Below, piece after piece: positions 8,841-18,317 of a stretch of 24,547 nt of DNA. Source of the DNA: a virus. The stretch's first letter is position 1. The number at the start of each line of letters is the position of its first letter. A program made the translations under genes and the position numbers. The stretch covers positions 1 through 24,547 of the IMG/VR virus record IMGVR_UViG_3300017770_000156, one strand, 5' to 3'. The notes beneath the pieces were generated by a model, which was not told the DNA's origin, made no database searches, and saw only the letters and a list, made by a program, of their open reading frames with translations.

Positions 8841-10055
8841 TTATGGACAATCGTATTGTTTGTTTTTAACACGTGCTATTGCGGTAGTTTCATCAATTTT
8901 GCATTGGGCCATCATCCCCTGAACAAGTTGCATGTTTATTTCCTCTTTAGGCGGAGTGGTGGTAGTTGTAGTAGTTTCGTCACCGCCTCCTGCTGGGGTT
9001 AACTTGCTTACATCACCTTCATAAACATTACCAAAATCATCTTCAATTATTTTTTGATTATTAGATAATGTGGTTATCTTATATACGGTACCATTTGGGC
9101 CTTTGTAGGCATTTTCTTTAACTCTTGCAATTCTAGGTTGATAACCGCCATCTGTTGTTTGTTTTTTAGCTTTACCTTCCGCCGCCGCACTACGCGCTGC
9201 CTCACTAGATCTTTGGACAAACGCCTCTGTAACTTCTTCAAGCTTAGCTGGATCATCCAGCAATGGCATAAGATCTTGGTATTCGCCAAAGCTACTTAAT
9301 TCATCAGCAATAATAGACTTCATTCCGTCTGGATTAGAAGACATCATTGCTCTAATTCTATCTTCAAAAACCTTTTGTTTAGTTGAATCGTATGTACCAG
9401 AGTTATAAATAGGTGTAAACAAATCATTATATTGCATTGCTGTTTTGTAGTCTTTTTTAAACGGCATCTTAATATCTTTATAAGCCATATTAGTACCATC
9501 TTGCCCTTGAAAGAACAAATTCCCACCTGTGCCTATTGTAAAAGGTGTTTCACCTGTAAATATGTTTGCTGCATTGTCTGACTGTAAACTATTATTACCA
9601 GCAGACTGATCTTTAAAGGAGTCCATGTAATTTCCTTTAGACTCTTGATAGCCATCAAGCTGCCCCTTCAAATTACCGAGGCTGTTTTTAACGCCATTCA
9701 TAATATCGAGCTGTTCCATATACTCGGATGTGCCGGGTTTAAAGTTTACTATAGCGCTTGCTGCTTGTGCATATTCGTCTTTAACGCCCATTAAATATTG
9801 ATTAACTGCTTTTTGATCAGTTTCAGTTAACGCTGTAACATCAATATTAGAGTTTAAAGCAGAAATATAACTCTCTACTTTATTATTTCTTTGTTGCTCT
9901 CTCGCTTGTCTTTCTTTAGCGGCTTGTTGTAGGCGTTGCATAGGTGCGTCAAAAGCTTGCATAAGCGGTTGAAACCCGCCAGCCTGCCTCATTGCTCCCT
10001 CGCCTCTAACTAAACTTAAGTCAGCGCCGTAATTTCTTTGTGCTTTTTTTGCCAT
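8841..10055 (-). CDS. Putative internal virion protein (404 aa), second gene of an ejection-protein-like trio
   Basis: A 404-residue soluble-looking protein with no signal peptide or membrane helix. It starts MAKKAQRNYGADLSL, followed by a Gln/Arg/Ala-rich helical stretch (about 40-65) suited to a coiled coil. The middle is helical and the C-terminal third has a short beta-rich piece (GTVYKITTLSNNQKIIEDDFGNVY in outline, about 325-350). Then comes a low-complexity linker with seven Thr followed by Pro-Pro, and a terminal helix ending in QYDCP. The terminal segment (MQLVQGMMAQC...AIARVKNKQYDCP) may be a separate small docking domain. The gene lies 10 bases after the 212-residue internal-type gene and 15 bases before the giant gene. 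T7 gp15 occupies the equivalent place between gp14 and gp16, so a role in the internal core is inferred from position. I do not recognise a named domain. Confidence 0.5.
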   Translation of the reverse strand: MAKKAQRNYGADLSLVRGEGAMRQAGGFQPLMQAFDAPMQRLQQAAKERQAREQQRNNKVESYISALNSNIDVTALTETDQKAVNQYLMGVKDEYAQAASAIVNFKPGTSEYMEQLDIMNGVKNSLGNLKGQLDGYQESKGNYMDSFKDQSAGNNSLQSDNAANIFTGETPFTIGTGGNLFFQGQDGTNMAYKDIKMPFKKDYKTAMQYNDLFTPIYNSGTYDSTKQKVFEDRIRAMMSSNPDGMKSIIADELSSFGEYQDLMPLLDDPAKLEEVTEAFVQRSSEAARSAAAEGKAKKQTTDGGYQPRIARVKENAYKGPNGTVYKITTLSNNQKIIEDDFGNVYEGDVSKLTPAGGGDETTTTTTTPPKEEINMQLVQGMMAQCKIDETTAIARVKNKQYDCP

Positions 10056-10065
10056 AATATTTTAT

Positions 10066-10704
10066 TTATCCGCCTAAGATTCCCGCGACTCCTTCTCCAA
10101 AAGCTCCGGCCGCTCCAGCTTCTACACCAGCTCCGAGCAAACCACCAACACCGCCCATAATAGATTGAGTAGCGGCTGCTCTTGCTTGTTTAGCGGCACC
10201 TAATCTTTGTTGTGCCATTCCAAGTTGTGTGCTAGTTTTACTATATTCTAATGATCTTGCTTGTTCAGCTCCTTGCGCTTCTTGAGATTGTAATTGCCCC
10301 GCCATTTGTGCCTTAGCCATTTGGTTAGATCTTTCTTGCTGCCCTATACTTGCCGCTGCTTGTGCCGCTCCTTGCGTTTGTTGGTTAGCCATCGCTTGCG
10401 CCAACGCGGCTATACCAGACCCACCAGCTGCTCCGGACATCTGATCCATAATATTAGCTTGCCCCTGTTGCTGCGCTTGCAACTGGAACTCCGCTGCTCT
10501 TTGGTCGACAGTTAAGTCTTCCATAGTATTTTCTAAGTTAGCGTATAGGTTAGATGTGTCAAGTTCTTGGTATTGAGTTTTGAACATATCGTACTCTTCT
10601 TGAGCCGCTGCTTCTTCTCTTTTTCTTTTTCCACTACCTATAATACCACCCGCTATTCCGGTTAAGCCCTTTACGGCGCCCATTGCTGCTGCTACTGGTA
10701 TCAT
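10066..10704 (-). CDS. Small Ala/Gln/Gly-rich internal virion protein (T7 gp14-like by character)
   Basis: A 212-residue protein. The N-terminus is Gly/Ala-rich and hydrophobic (MIPVAAAMGAVKGLTGIAGG), then a basic patch (GKRKREEAA, about 25-33). A long Gln/Ala-rich helical middle, about 35-175, should form a coiled coil. The C-terminus is again Gly/Ala-rich and hydrophobic (IMGGVGGLLGAGVEAGAAGA). Glycine-rich amphipathic ends around a helical core are what is seen in small podoviral internal or ejected proteins such as T7 gp14, which inserts into the outer membrane. Size (T7 gp14 is 196 residues) and position as the first of three internal-type genes agree. Function is inference from composition and order. 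The start ATG follows a 32-base A/T-rich gap after the preceding gene. Confidence 0.55.
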   Translation of the reverse strand: MIPVAAAMGAVKGLTGIAGGIIGSGKRKREEAAAQEEYDMFKTQYQELDTSNLYANLENTMEDLTVDQRAAEFQLQAQQQGQANIMDQMSGAAGGSGIAALAQAMANQQTQGAAQAAASIGQQERSNQMAKAQMAGQLQSQEAQGAEQARSLEYSKTSTQLGMAQQRLGAAKQARAAATQSIMGGVGGLLGAGVEAGAAGAFGEGVAGILGG

Positions 10705-10736
10705 AATTTTATTGTTTTATAATTTATTATTACGTG

Positions 10737-11069
10737 TTATTTACTGCTCTCAAATATCTCTGAGCCCACAGAAAACAACTCTGATTTGTTTAATGAATCG
10801 TTTCTAAGTTCAACCTCCGCGAAATATCCTAATATGCCGCTTGTATTAACTTTATTATCTTTAGTAAATAATATAAACGACGTAGACGTTGGTCTAACTG
10901 TTTGTGAAGCTATGTTACATACAATTGTATTTGTGCCGTAGTCTATTGACACAACATCACCTATTTTTACAACGGTTACACCCATTGGATCGTTCGTGTA
11001 ATATAGTATATCTCCAATTTGTACAGATACTTGTATGGGACTGCTAAATGCTAATGTTATTTGATCCAT
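10737..11069 (-). CDS. Small beta-rich virion protein of unknown function (110 aa)
   Basis: A 110-residue, mostly beta-strand protein without Cys, signal peptide or membrane segment. The N-terminal half (VQIGDILYYT, then VVKIGDVVSIDYGTNTIVC) looks like a compact beta barrel or OB/SH3-like fold. The C-terminal part (GILGYFAEVELRND then SELFSVGSEIFESSK) resembles small proteins I recall from uncultured marine phages, where they also lie beside tail or nozzle genes. Its ATG comes one base after the TAA of the 507-residue protein gene, so the two are probably translated together and may act together on the virion surface or tail tip. No enzymatic motif is visible. It could be a small tail or head decoration protein. 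Confidence 0.45.
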   Translation of the reverse strand: MDQITLAFSSPIQVSVQIGDILYYTNDPMGVTVVKIGDVVSIDYGTNTIVCNIASQTVRPTSTSFILFTKDNKVNTSGILGYFAEVELRNDSLNKSELFSVGSEIFESSK

Positions 11070-11070
11070 A

Positions 11071-12594
11071 TTATGAGCATGTTATCGTTGGGTTAAGGGC
11101 AGGTGGATTTCCATCACCTGATATTAATGAAGCTGGTGGCATTAGTCGAGCACATTGCCCTGTAACAACCCCTCCCGCGGGCACTGTTTCTTGTGTAATT
11201 GCGCCAGTGTCACAATCAGCATATTCATATACGGAGTCTACAGTTCCCTGTGAATTGTCAAAATCAAGCGCAGCACATACGTACGTTTTAGTAATGTAAG
11301 TATCAATATCATTTGTAAGTGCGTAACTCATATTCTGTACGCCTGTAAATGGCGAAGTAATATCAACCCTAAGTGTTAAATCAGAACTTCCTAAATTTAG
11401 TAGCTTTGCTCCTTGAGTTATTGTAAAATTACCATCGGCTTCTGTTTTTGTAAAATCAGAATCAACTAAAGAATTAGTATCTGTCCATGCTATAGTGAAG
11501 TCCGCTAAAGGTGAAATAGTAATATCATGGGTCAGACTGCCGCTTTGTGTAAAGCTATAACTAGCGTCTAAAGCCAATGGTGTAGGATTAGTAACTGAAA
11601 GATCAGTATCACCAGAGGTTATTGTTCCACTTAATTGAATAGAAGTAATAACTCTTCTTTGGAAAACTATTGGATTAGGCTGACTAAAATCAGGACTTAA
11701 ATCCGTCCCAGGAACAACAAATGTTAAATTGTGTGTTGTGGTTGATGTTACCGTTGGGAATGTTATAGGTACAAGCTCTTGGCCAGAAGGCAATACACCT
11801 GTAATGGCATTTGTGCCGTTAGAAAAAGTAGCGCCGTTATCTATTGTTAAAGAATAGTCTGCCCCTTGAACACCTGTTATAGCTAGATTTCTAACCGTCT
11901 GCGCGGCTGGAACTGTTGTATTTATTGAATATCCAGTTACATATTCTAAAATAACGGGTATTTCTATTGCGTGTGCATATACGTCTATTTCATCGCCGCT
12001 ATGATTTACAAAAGGATATGTGTAGTCTGCATTAACTCTTATAGCGGTTAACCTGTTATCCGAATCAAGTACAGAGCCTGTTGTATATAAGTTGTAGTCA
12101 GTTGGATCGCCAGTTCTAAGAGATATGGTTGGCGTAGATTGAAAATAGTAACCCGTATCGGCTTGTATAAGCTGTGATAATATTTCTTCCGTACTTTCCG
12201 CCGGCCCTGAATTTGTATAAGGTAAGTTTTGGGGCAATGGCGTAGCGTTTGCTGTATCATAAAATACAGTACCTGCAATAGTTACACCAAGCTCTTGAGC
12301 TGCTCCACGCATACATACTTTTATATCAAGATTATTACTAGGCATAGTTGCTGTCGATACAAAAACAACTGTCAGCATAACGTTTTCACCGTCTTGTGTA
12401 AAATAAGAGCTAGGTACATCTACCTCTGGGTTTGACGAAACAACCGTAAAATTACTTGCCTCAATCTCGTAACCCTGATTAGGTGTTATTGTTAATACAG
12501 CTTGAGGAGCAACACTGCTTATCAAATCGCCGCCTGGTATTATGAATTCTTCTGATGTTACCGTAAAATTATCTATTGCTACTATATTACTCAT
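11071..12594 (-). CDS. Beta-rich virion surface protein with Ig-like character (tail spike/fibre candidate)
   Basis: A 507-residue protein very rich in Thr, Ser, Asn, Val and Ile and poor in Lys, as in adhesin-like proteins built of beta-sandwich units. Residues about 25-60 (VLTITPNQGYEIEASNFTV) resemble bacterial Ig-like or BACON-type repeats. A central part (about 235-400) has alternating strands with TISPLADFTIAW and similar. The last 80 residues hold four Cys (YVCAAL, YADCDTG, GQCAR, TITCS), which could form disulphides outside the cell. Its start overlaps the stop of the 1906-residue nozzle-type gene by one base (TAATG), which points to translational coupling and a shared structure. A tail fibre, receptor-binding or decoration role is inferred from composition and neighbourhood. 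No trimerisation or peptidase domain is recognised. Confidence 0.45.
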   Translation of the reverse strand: MSNIVAIDNFTVTSEEFIIPGGDLISSVAPQAVLTITPNQGYEIEASNFTVVSSNPEVDVPSSYFTQDGENVMLTVVFVSTATMPSNNLDIKVCMRGAAQELGVTIAGTVFYDTANATPLPQNLPYTNSGPAESTEEILSQLIQADTGYYFQSTPTISLRTGDPTDYNLYTTGSVLDSDNRLTAIRVNADYTYPFVNHSGDEIDVYAHAIEIPVILEYVTGYSINTTVPAAQTVRNLAITGVQGADYSLTIDNGATFSNGTNAITGVLPSGQELVPITFPTVTSTTTHNLTFVVPGTDLSPDFSQPNPIVFQRRVITSIQLSGTITSGDTDLSVTNPTPLALDASYSFTQSGSLTHDITISPLADFTIAWTDTNSLVDSDFTKTEADGNFTITQGAKLLNLGSSDLTLRVDITSPFTGVQNMSYALTNDIDTYITKTYVCAALDFDNSQGTVDSVYEYADCDTGAITQETVPAGGVVTGQCARLMPPASLISGDGNPPALNPTITCS

Positions 12595-15500
12595 TATGGT
12601 ATTGGATTTACGGGTTGACCTGTATATATGTCAATTGTTATTAAAGTTCCGGTTGTAAATGCCGTACAAAGTATTTGTTGTGCGTTGCCGTCAAATACAT
12701 TAAACCAAAGAGCGGTGCTGTGGCAATTAGCGGTTGTAGTACCAGTATTAAATGTACCACATTCCATAAAAAACGTAATCTGACCATTGCTTGAGTTTTG
12801 CGCTAATGTCTGGGCATCCGCTTCACTTATTTTGAAAGCACTATATCTATCGCTCGTGCTTCTAACCTGCCCTTGTGGCGTATAGTATTTTTCATTTCCA
12901 CTTGGCGCACCTAAATCGGGTGTTGGGTTGCCATCACTATCAACATAGTTTGAGCCACCGCCGCCTGTGTTAGAAATATGAACTCTACCAATTTCTACAG
13001 CGTTACCAGAATCCGCTGCTGCAAATATATTAAATGTACCCCTGCTGCAACTATGACCACCTGAAGCTGGAGATGCGCATACCGTTGTTTGTACCCCAGT
13101 GCTAGGGTCAACCCATACCCCTTGTGGTTCGTTAGTAGAAACATACCTACCTATTATGTCTAAGTTAGTTAGTAAATTAGCTAAACCTTCTACGGTTACA
13201 TTTTGTGTAGCTGTATTAGGCGGATTATCCGGATCGCTTACAACCAAATCAAAAGAGTATGGTTGGGCATCTGGGACTGTGCCTGTTACAACGGCGGTCC
13301 CGTCTCCGTTATCAGTAAGTGTCAACCAGCTTGGTATATTACTTGAAGTTATAGTTAACTCCGCTCCAGTATGATCTGCGTCAGCTACTCCGACATTATA
13401 AATATACGTATCACCTATAGCATACGCTGTAGTTGGTGGAGTTGTTGTAAAGTAAGGAATATCCGCGACTGGATCAACCGCAATTGTAACTGTACCAACA
13501 TTGCTTACAAGTTGTGATCCATTAAAGGTATCAGTTGCCGTAAAGTTAAATGCCCCAGCGTCACCGTTAAAGTTTGCGTTTGGAGTAAAAGTAACAATGC
13601 TGCCATTTATAGTTAATGCCCCATTATTTGTGTTATCCGATGTAATATCATATGTAATAACCCCTGCTGGTATATTATTGTCTGTAGTTAAATTAGCAAG
13701 GTCAATTGTCGGACAAGTAGTACAATCTTCTATAGAGGTTAAACTTCCATTCATAACATAAGGCGCAACTCTTGCCACAAAACAAGACGGGTCAACTTCC
13801 ACATGTAAAACAAATGAACTTTGAGTATCCCCTGATATTTCCGCACGTCCAATACCTTGCATTGAAAACTCTGCGGCATCTAAATTGTTATCTAAATTAG
13901 TACTAAATTGCGTGCCAATACCTTTTATGTAATTAAAGTATTTGCCTTCTTTATCCAAAAACTCTTTAACGCTACCTTCTTGAAGATTTGTTTGTATTAA
14001 ACTTGTATACCAACCAGGCGTAAACACCTCGTTTGTTGGATTATAATTCGGATTAGCTTGTAATTCAGCTAAATTAAATGTTTGCTCTTCTGGTTTTCCT
14101 TCTACCTGGTATCTATATTCCCTAGACTCTGTGCCTGAATAATTTAATGTTTTATATTTTTTAACAATATTTGGCTGGTCATTTATTAGAAATCTAATCG
14201 AGCTGTCATATTGAACACCATAAAAATTATTTCTTGTAGCGCTTGTTGCCCCGTGCTCCCAAATCTTACCATTTTTAATACTGTAATATTTGTTATTTAA
14301 GGATATAGCACCTTCAGGTATAAAATCTTTACGAGAAGTCCAGCCTTTAACGTCTTCTTTAAAGGAAACAGTAGTTCCAGTTTGAGTTAATGACGGGTTA
14401 AAATAATTAAGTTTAAGCTTATCTTTCCATTCATCTGTAAGATTATTAAGCGTAAGGTTATAAACGTCCTTATCGTCGTCGTATGAGCCTAATAACACGC
14501 TTGATGAGTGTAAGTTATCAGCAAAGAAATCACGCATATTAGCGGATGAAATTTCTTCTAACCCATTTCGTGATAATCTTAAAATAACACCTCTGTTTTT
14601 ATCAGTAAAGTATGCTCTAAAACCATAAGTAGCAAAGCTCTCTGGGTTTTTAGATATACCATATTCACCAAGGAAAGGTATTGATTGCCCCAACACGGCT
14701 GTATTACCTACAATGTTTGTGTTACCATCAGCATTAAATAGCGCATCTTTATTTGCTAATACCTTAAGAACTTTATCTTCACAGAAAGCAATTAAGTCAG
14801 TATCTCTTGAGTGCAGCTTTTGAACACTTGTATAATACGGGTTTAAATCTTTAGTTATTGGTTCTGCAGCTATAAACTGGTTTAACCTATTAATACCAGA
14901 AGTAGAATTAAATATTTGTGAGAATATTAAACCTGTGGCTTTTGTTTCTTCGCCATACGCCTCGTCTAAAACAGTTGAAACAACAGGACCCTTGTCTATA
15001 CGGGTTGCATTGAAATCATCACGTATACGATCAGATTCTACGCCTTGCCCAAAAGAATAGCAATTAAACCAATCTAGTTTTTGTAATGGTTGGTGAGCAG
15101 CCATAGTGCTACCGGCATTTTGTATTTCATATATATCGCTAGCTGAATAATATAAGTCTAAATCAACAGCTTCCTTTGGGTAAGTTTCAAATATAGCAGG
15201 ATTATTAGATGTGTATGTATCCGCATCTACCGCATATAGTCTTAAAAATTCTACACCTGTTCTTGTCGGGTTTGCCTGTCCAGTATTAATAGGTGGTAAA
15301 CCTACAGACGTAGCTATAGGCTTATCTATTTTTATATTCCATCTTACAACTCGTCGGCTACCATATTTACCAGAACCATGTCTACCAGTTCTTCTACTAG
15401 CAACACAGTACGCCGAGCGATAGCTCATTGTTATATTGTAAGTATGAGAATCAAGCTCTTTATCTGGATCGTCTGTAATTCTAAATATACTACCTGCTGT

Positions 15501-18314
15501 GTCTAACGCTTTAGCAAAACCTATATGATGGCCAGCGCTTGGTTGATTAGTTGGCCAATTCCACCAAATACCTTTTCTATTGTAGAAAGCTTTAGATTGT
15601 TTCCAGGGATTACCAAATCCGTGAAATGATATGGTTAAATTTCTAGATCCTACATCTATACCTAATCCTTGATATGGTCGATCGTCTTGATTACCACGCT
15701 GATATTTAACATCAGGAGACGCTCTTCTTCTTACATCTAATGGAGATGATTTATCCCAAAACCATCCTTTACTATTATCCGGGGCTGTATCTCTCCAGAA
15801 ACTACTCTTACCGCCTTTTTGTATATAGGCTACTTCTTTTTGGTATTCTATAGTTAACTGCGCGTCTTCAGCTTTTTTAATTATACGTTGTTCTAAAGCG
15901 TTGTCTTTGTATATTTTTACAAAAAATCTACCTTGATATTCAGGTTTATTTTCAGATCTAGATTGATATATTGCTATGTCTAAGGGTATACCTGTTTGTC
16001 CTTCTGGTATAAAGTCTAAGCTTTCATCAGTAGGGAATCTAAGTTGAATTCTATATATATTACCTTGTTTTTTTATCCATTCTATTTCAAAATAATCAGA
16101 TATATTTGAACCAGAAAGTATTCTACAAGAAAGATTGTTCTCTTTGTTTAAATCAGCTAATCCACCACCGGATCCCGTACCGTCTTCTTTACCGTCAAAA
16201 TCATCTTCGGGTATTTCAAAAAACCCTTTGTTAACTTGAGGGTATCCCGATCCCGTAAACTCTGTAGTTTGCCTACCAGCTTGGTGTCTTCTTATTTTAA
16301 CAGCATCTGGCGCTTCGTTTGATATAGCTAATATCTTATATCTAGCGGTTTCTTCAATAAACGAATTGTTGTCATGCTCTTTTTTAAGCTCCAAAAACGT
16401 TTCTTCGTCGACTTTATTCCTGTCGGCAGACGGAAAAGACAACCATACACTACCATCTTCTGGCAGATAAAATCTATCTAATGCTAAGTTATAATACTCG
16501 TTAGATGTTTCTTTTACATAAAACTTGTAATGTGTTGCCCACTTTGGCGGGTTTGAAAGCATACCTATCTCTATAGTATTGTATAGGTCTGCAAATTCTT
16601 TCGCTAATGATCTACCACCGCTATCATTTGTAAATACCGGCGTTTGCCTACCGTATTGGTCTAAATATACCACACCCATTTGATATGTGCGCATAGACTT
16701 TAAAGATGGCACCGGCGTAGAGCCGTCGGGATCTGATGATATATTTATAAATTGCCCTGGGTTATCTGGGTCTTCAATGATATCTTCATTTTTTGTAGGA
16801 TCATGCACAATACTAAACTCAAAGTTTGGTATAACCTCACTGTCAGCGAAGTCAACCATGTCAAAGTTTTGTGTGTAGTTACCGTATATAATTCTATTTC
16901 CAGTAATTTCTTGAGCCAACGCTTTTTTAGGAACGTTATCATAAGGTCTTAGTAATTGGTTAGACGGCAATAAAGAAGATATAAGCTCTGTCTCTATTTT
17001 AATTCTACCGCTATAACCTGTTGCCCCGCCTTCTTGATAGCTTGTATCATTCCATTGATTATATGATTGGCCAGGTAAATTTGGCGCAGTTTTTTCTATA
17101 GTGTCAACACGATACACATTGGTACTGTTTGATTCTTTGTAAAGTATATCTATAGCTATTACATCATCAGGAATGTTAGGCGTAATAAAATCCCTTACTT
17201 CTAAGACTCGTATGTTATTAGTCATAGCCAAGTTATAACCATCAACACCTGTATACTCAAACTCATCACCTGGTATAAATGCTATCTCTGTAAAAGGAGA
17301 AAATGTGGAAAATTGGTTATCATCGTACTTATAACGATATGCGAAGCGAGGAAATTTAAACTCAAATAATGGATCGTCTTGTTCCAGTTCCACATCAAAC
17401 CCTTGTGGCCCCGCGGGTAGATCCTCACCTACGCTTTGTAATTCACATATAGCCTGCGCTTCTGAAACAACTTGTGTAACTTTTACTCTAGCTTGGAATT
17501 CTCTTAAGAAATTATCGTCGGGATCTTGTATTGTTAATAATAAAAAGTCACCTGCTATATAGTCTACTGCGTTTGTCCAGTTTAAAGTTATAACAGTACC
17601 GAAGTCCATAGAGATCGTTTCATCAGGATCATCTTCTGGGTCGGTAGACAGTGTGTTAAACTCAAATGTAGTAGTTGTTTCTATCTCACCATCCCTAACA
17701 GTATTCTTTTTATATATAGTTGGTCGTAAAAGAGGTGATTTTTTTATAACAGTAATATCAGCTTCTATGAAGTTTCTGCCGAATATTTGTGTGTGTGTAG
17801 CAAAATCAGATGAACCCTCTTTAAATTTCTTTATTTCAATTTTTTTAGGCTCAGTTTGGTTATCTGTAAAAAATAAAAACCCTTCGAGTATGTTTACACC
17901 CGTAATTAAAAAGTTTTCATTAAACCCAAGTATACCGTTTTTATCAACTAAAATAGGGAATACAACATCTCTTATTTGGTCATATTCAACAATAGCATCT
18001 ACGCTCTGTGATGTAATAAACCAATATATCTTTTCTGTGGTTGCATCTTTTACGGTACCTATACATTTAGCGTCAGCAGGTATATAAGCCAGTCCAGAGG
18101 CTGCCCATGTGGTATGCAGCGTAGTTATATCGTTTAAAGTACGATTGACCATCTGAACATTACCAACTAATGTCTGTAATGCACCGACGTCTGAGCCTTC
18201 GGATGTAGCTACCTCTAGGTTTAACGCATCCCTATACTCGCCATTTGGAACTAAACGCTCATCAAGGTCTTTATTCATTTTACCCTTGAGAAACGTATGA
18301 ATCAATTCTGGCAT
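12594..18314 (-). CDS. Tail nozzle/muzzle-type structural protein with C-terminal Ig-like and Cys-containing extension (1906 aa)
   Basis: The N-terminus (FLKGKMNKDLDERLVPNGEY at about 8-27, then RDALNLEV) matches the conserved start of large tail proteins in uncultured marine phages. It resembles the opening of the P22 gp10/T7 gp12 nozzle family (crAss 'muzzle'), which form a beta-propeller ring closing the short tail. The long middle part, to about residue 1525, is beta-rich. Then comes an added region: a cadherin/tandem-95-like Ig unit about 1530-1622 (NFNGDAGAFNFTATDTFNGS), a second putative Ig unit about 1622-1710 (LTLTDNGDGTAVVTGTVPD), and a final domain of about 195 residues with five Cys and Gly-rich loops, a candidate receptor-binding head. 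It follows two connector-type genes at 3-base spacing and overlaps the next gene by one base. Tail location is well supported; the adhesin role of the C-terminus is inference. Confidence 0.65.
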   Translation of the reverse strand: MPELIHTFLKGKMNKDLDERLVPNGEYRDALNLEVATSEGSDVGALQTLVGNVQMVNRTLNDITTLHTTWAASGLAYIPADAKCIGTVKDATTEKIYWFITSQSVDAIVEYDQIRDVVFPILVDKNGILGFNENFLITGVNILEGFLFFTDNQTEPKKIEIKKFKEGSSDFATHTQIFGRNFIEADITVIKKSPLLRPTIYKKNTVRDGEIETTTTFEFNTLSTDPEDDPDETISMDFGTVITLNWTNAVDYIAGDFLLLTIQDPDDNFLREFQARVKVTQVVSEAQAICELQSVGEDLPAGPQGFDVELEQDDPLFEFKFPRFAYRYKYDDNQFSTFSPFTEIAFIPGDEFEYTGVDGYNLAMTNNIRVLEVRDFITPNIPDDVIAIDILYKESNSTNVYRVDTIEKTAPNLPGQSYNQWNDTSYQEGGATGYSGRIKIETELISSLLPSNQLLRPYDNVPKKALAQEITGNRIIYGNYTQNFDMVDFADSEVIPNFEFSIVHDPTKNEDIIEDPDNPGQFINISSDPDGSTPVPSLKSMRTYQMGVVYLDQYGRQTPVFTNDSGGRSLAKEFADLYNTIEIGMLSNPPKWATHYKFYVKETSNEYYNLALDRFYLPEDGSVWLSFPSADRNKVDEETFLELKKEHDNNSFIEETARYKILAISNEAPDAVKIRRHQAGRQTTEFTGSGYPQVNKGFFEIPEDDFDGKEDGTGSGGGLADLNKENNLSCRILSGSNISDYFEIEWIKKQGNIYRIQLRFPTDESLDFIPEGQTGIPLDIAIYQSRSENKPEYQGRFFVKIYKDNALEQRIIKKAEDAQLTIEYQKEVAYIQKGGKSSFWRDTAPDNSKGWFWDKSSPLDVRRRASPDVKYQRGNQDDRPYQGLGIDVGSRNLTISFHGFGNPWKQSKAFYNRKGIWWNWPTNQPSAGHHIGFAKALDTAGSIFRITDDPDKELDSHTYNITMSYRSAYCVASRRTGRHGSGKYGSRRVVRWNIKIDKPIATSVGLPPINTGQANPTRTGVEFLRLYAVDADTYTSNNPAIFETYPKEAVDLDLYYSASDIYEIQNAGSTMAAHQPLQKLDWFNCYSFGQGVESDRIRDDFNATRIDKGPVVSTVLDEAYGEETKATGLIFSQIFNSTSGINRLNQFIAAEPITKDLNPYYTSVQKLHSRDTDLIAFCEDKVLKVLANKDALFNADGNTNIVGNTAVLGQSIPFLGEYGISKNPESFATYGFRAYFTDKNRGVILRLSRNGLEEISSANMRDFFADNLHSSSVLLGSYDDDKDVYNLTLNNLTDEWKDKLKLNYFNPSLTQTGTTVSFKEDVKGWTSRKDFIPEGAISLNNKYYSIKNGKIWEHGATSATRNNFYGVQYDSSIRFLINDQPNIVKKYKTLNYSGTESREYRYQVEGKPEEQTFNLAELQANPNYNPTNEVFTPGWYTSLIQTNLQEGSVKEFLDKEGKYFNYIKGIGTQFSTNLDNNLDAAEFSMQGIGRAEISGDTQSSFVLHVEVDPSCFVARVAPYVMNGSLTSIEDCTTCPTIDLANLTTDNNIPAGVITYDITSDNTNNGALTINGSIVTFTPNANFNGDAGAFNFTATDTFNGSQLVSNVGTVTIAVDPVADIPYFTTTPPTTAYAIGDTYIYNVGVADADHTGAELTITSSNIPSWLTLTDNGDGTAVVTGTVPDAQPYSFDLVVSDPDNPPNTATQNVTVEGLANLLTNLDIIGRYVSTNEPQGVWVDPSTGVQTTVCASPASGGHSCSRGTFNIFAAADSGNAVEIGRVHISNTGGGGSNYVDSDGNPTPDLGAPSGNEKYYTPQGQVRSTSDRYSAFKISEADAQTLAQNSSNGQITFFMECGTFNTGTTTANCHSTALWFNVFDGNAQQILCTAFTTGTLITIDIYTGQPVNPIP

Positions 18315-18317
18315 ATT

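Noticed and set aside
8945-9000. Triplet-like repeat coding for a run of Thr in the 404-residue protein
   Set aside because: It is a short low-complexity linker using mixed Thr codons, not a regular tandem DNA repeat.
9074-9526. Minus-strand open frames of 60-71 codons within the 404-residue gene in another frame
   Set aside because: The translations are low-complexity Lys/Leu-rich shadows of the real frame, which is continuous from 10055 to 8841.
17653-18087. A 144-codon plus-strand open frame opposite the nozzle-type gene
   Set aside because: It lies wholly within a strongly supported minus-strand gene, and no spacing or leader suggests expression.
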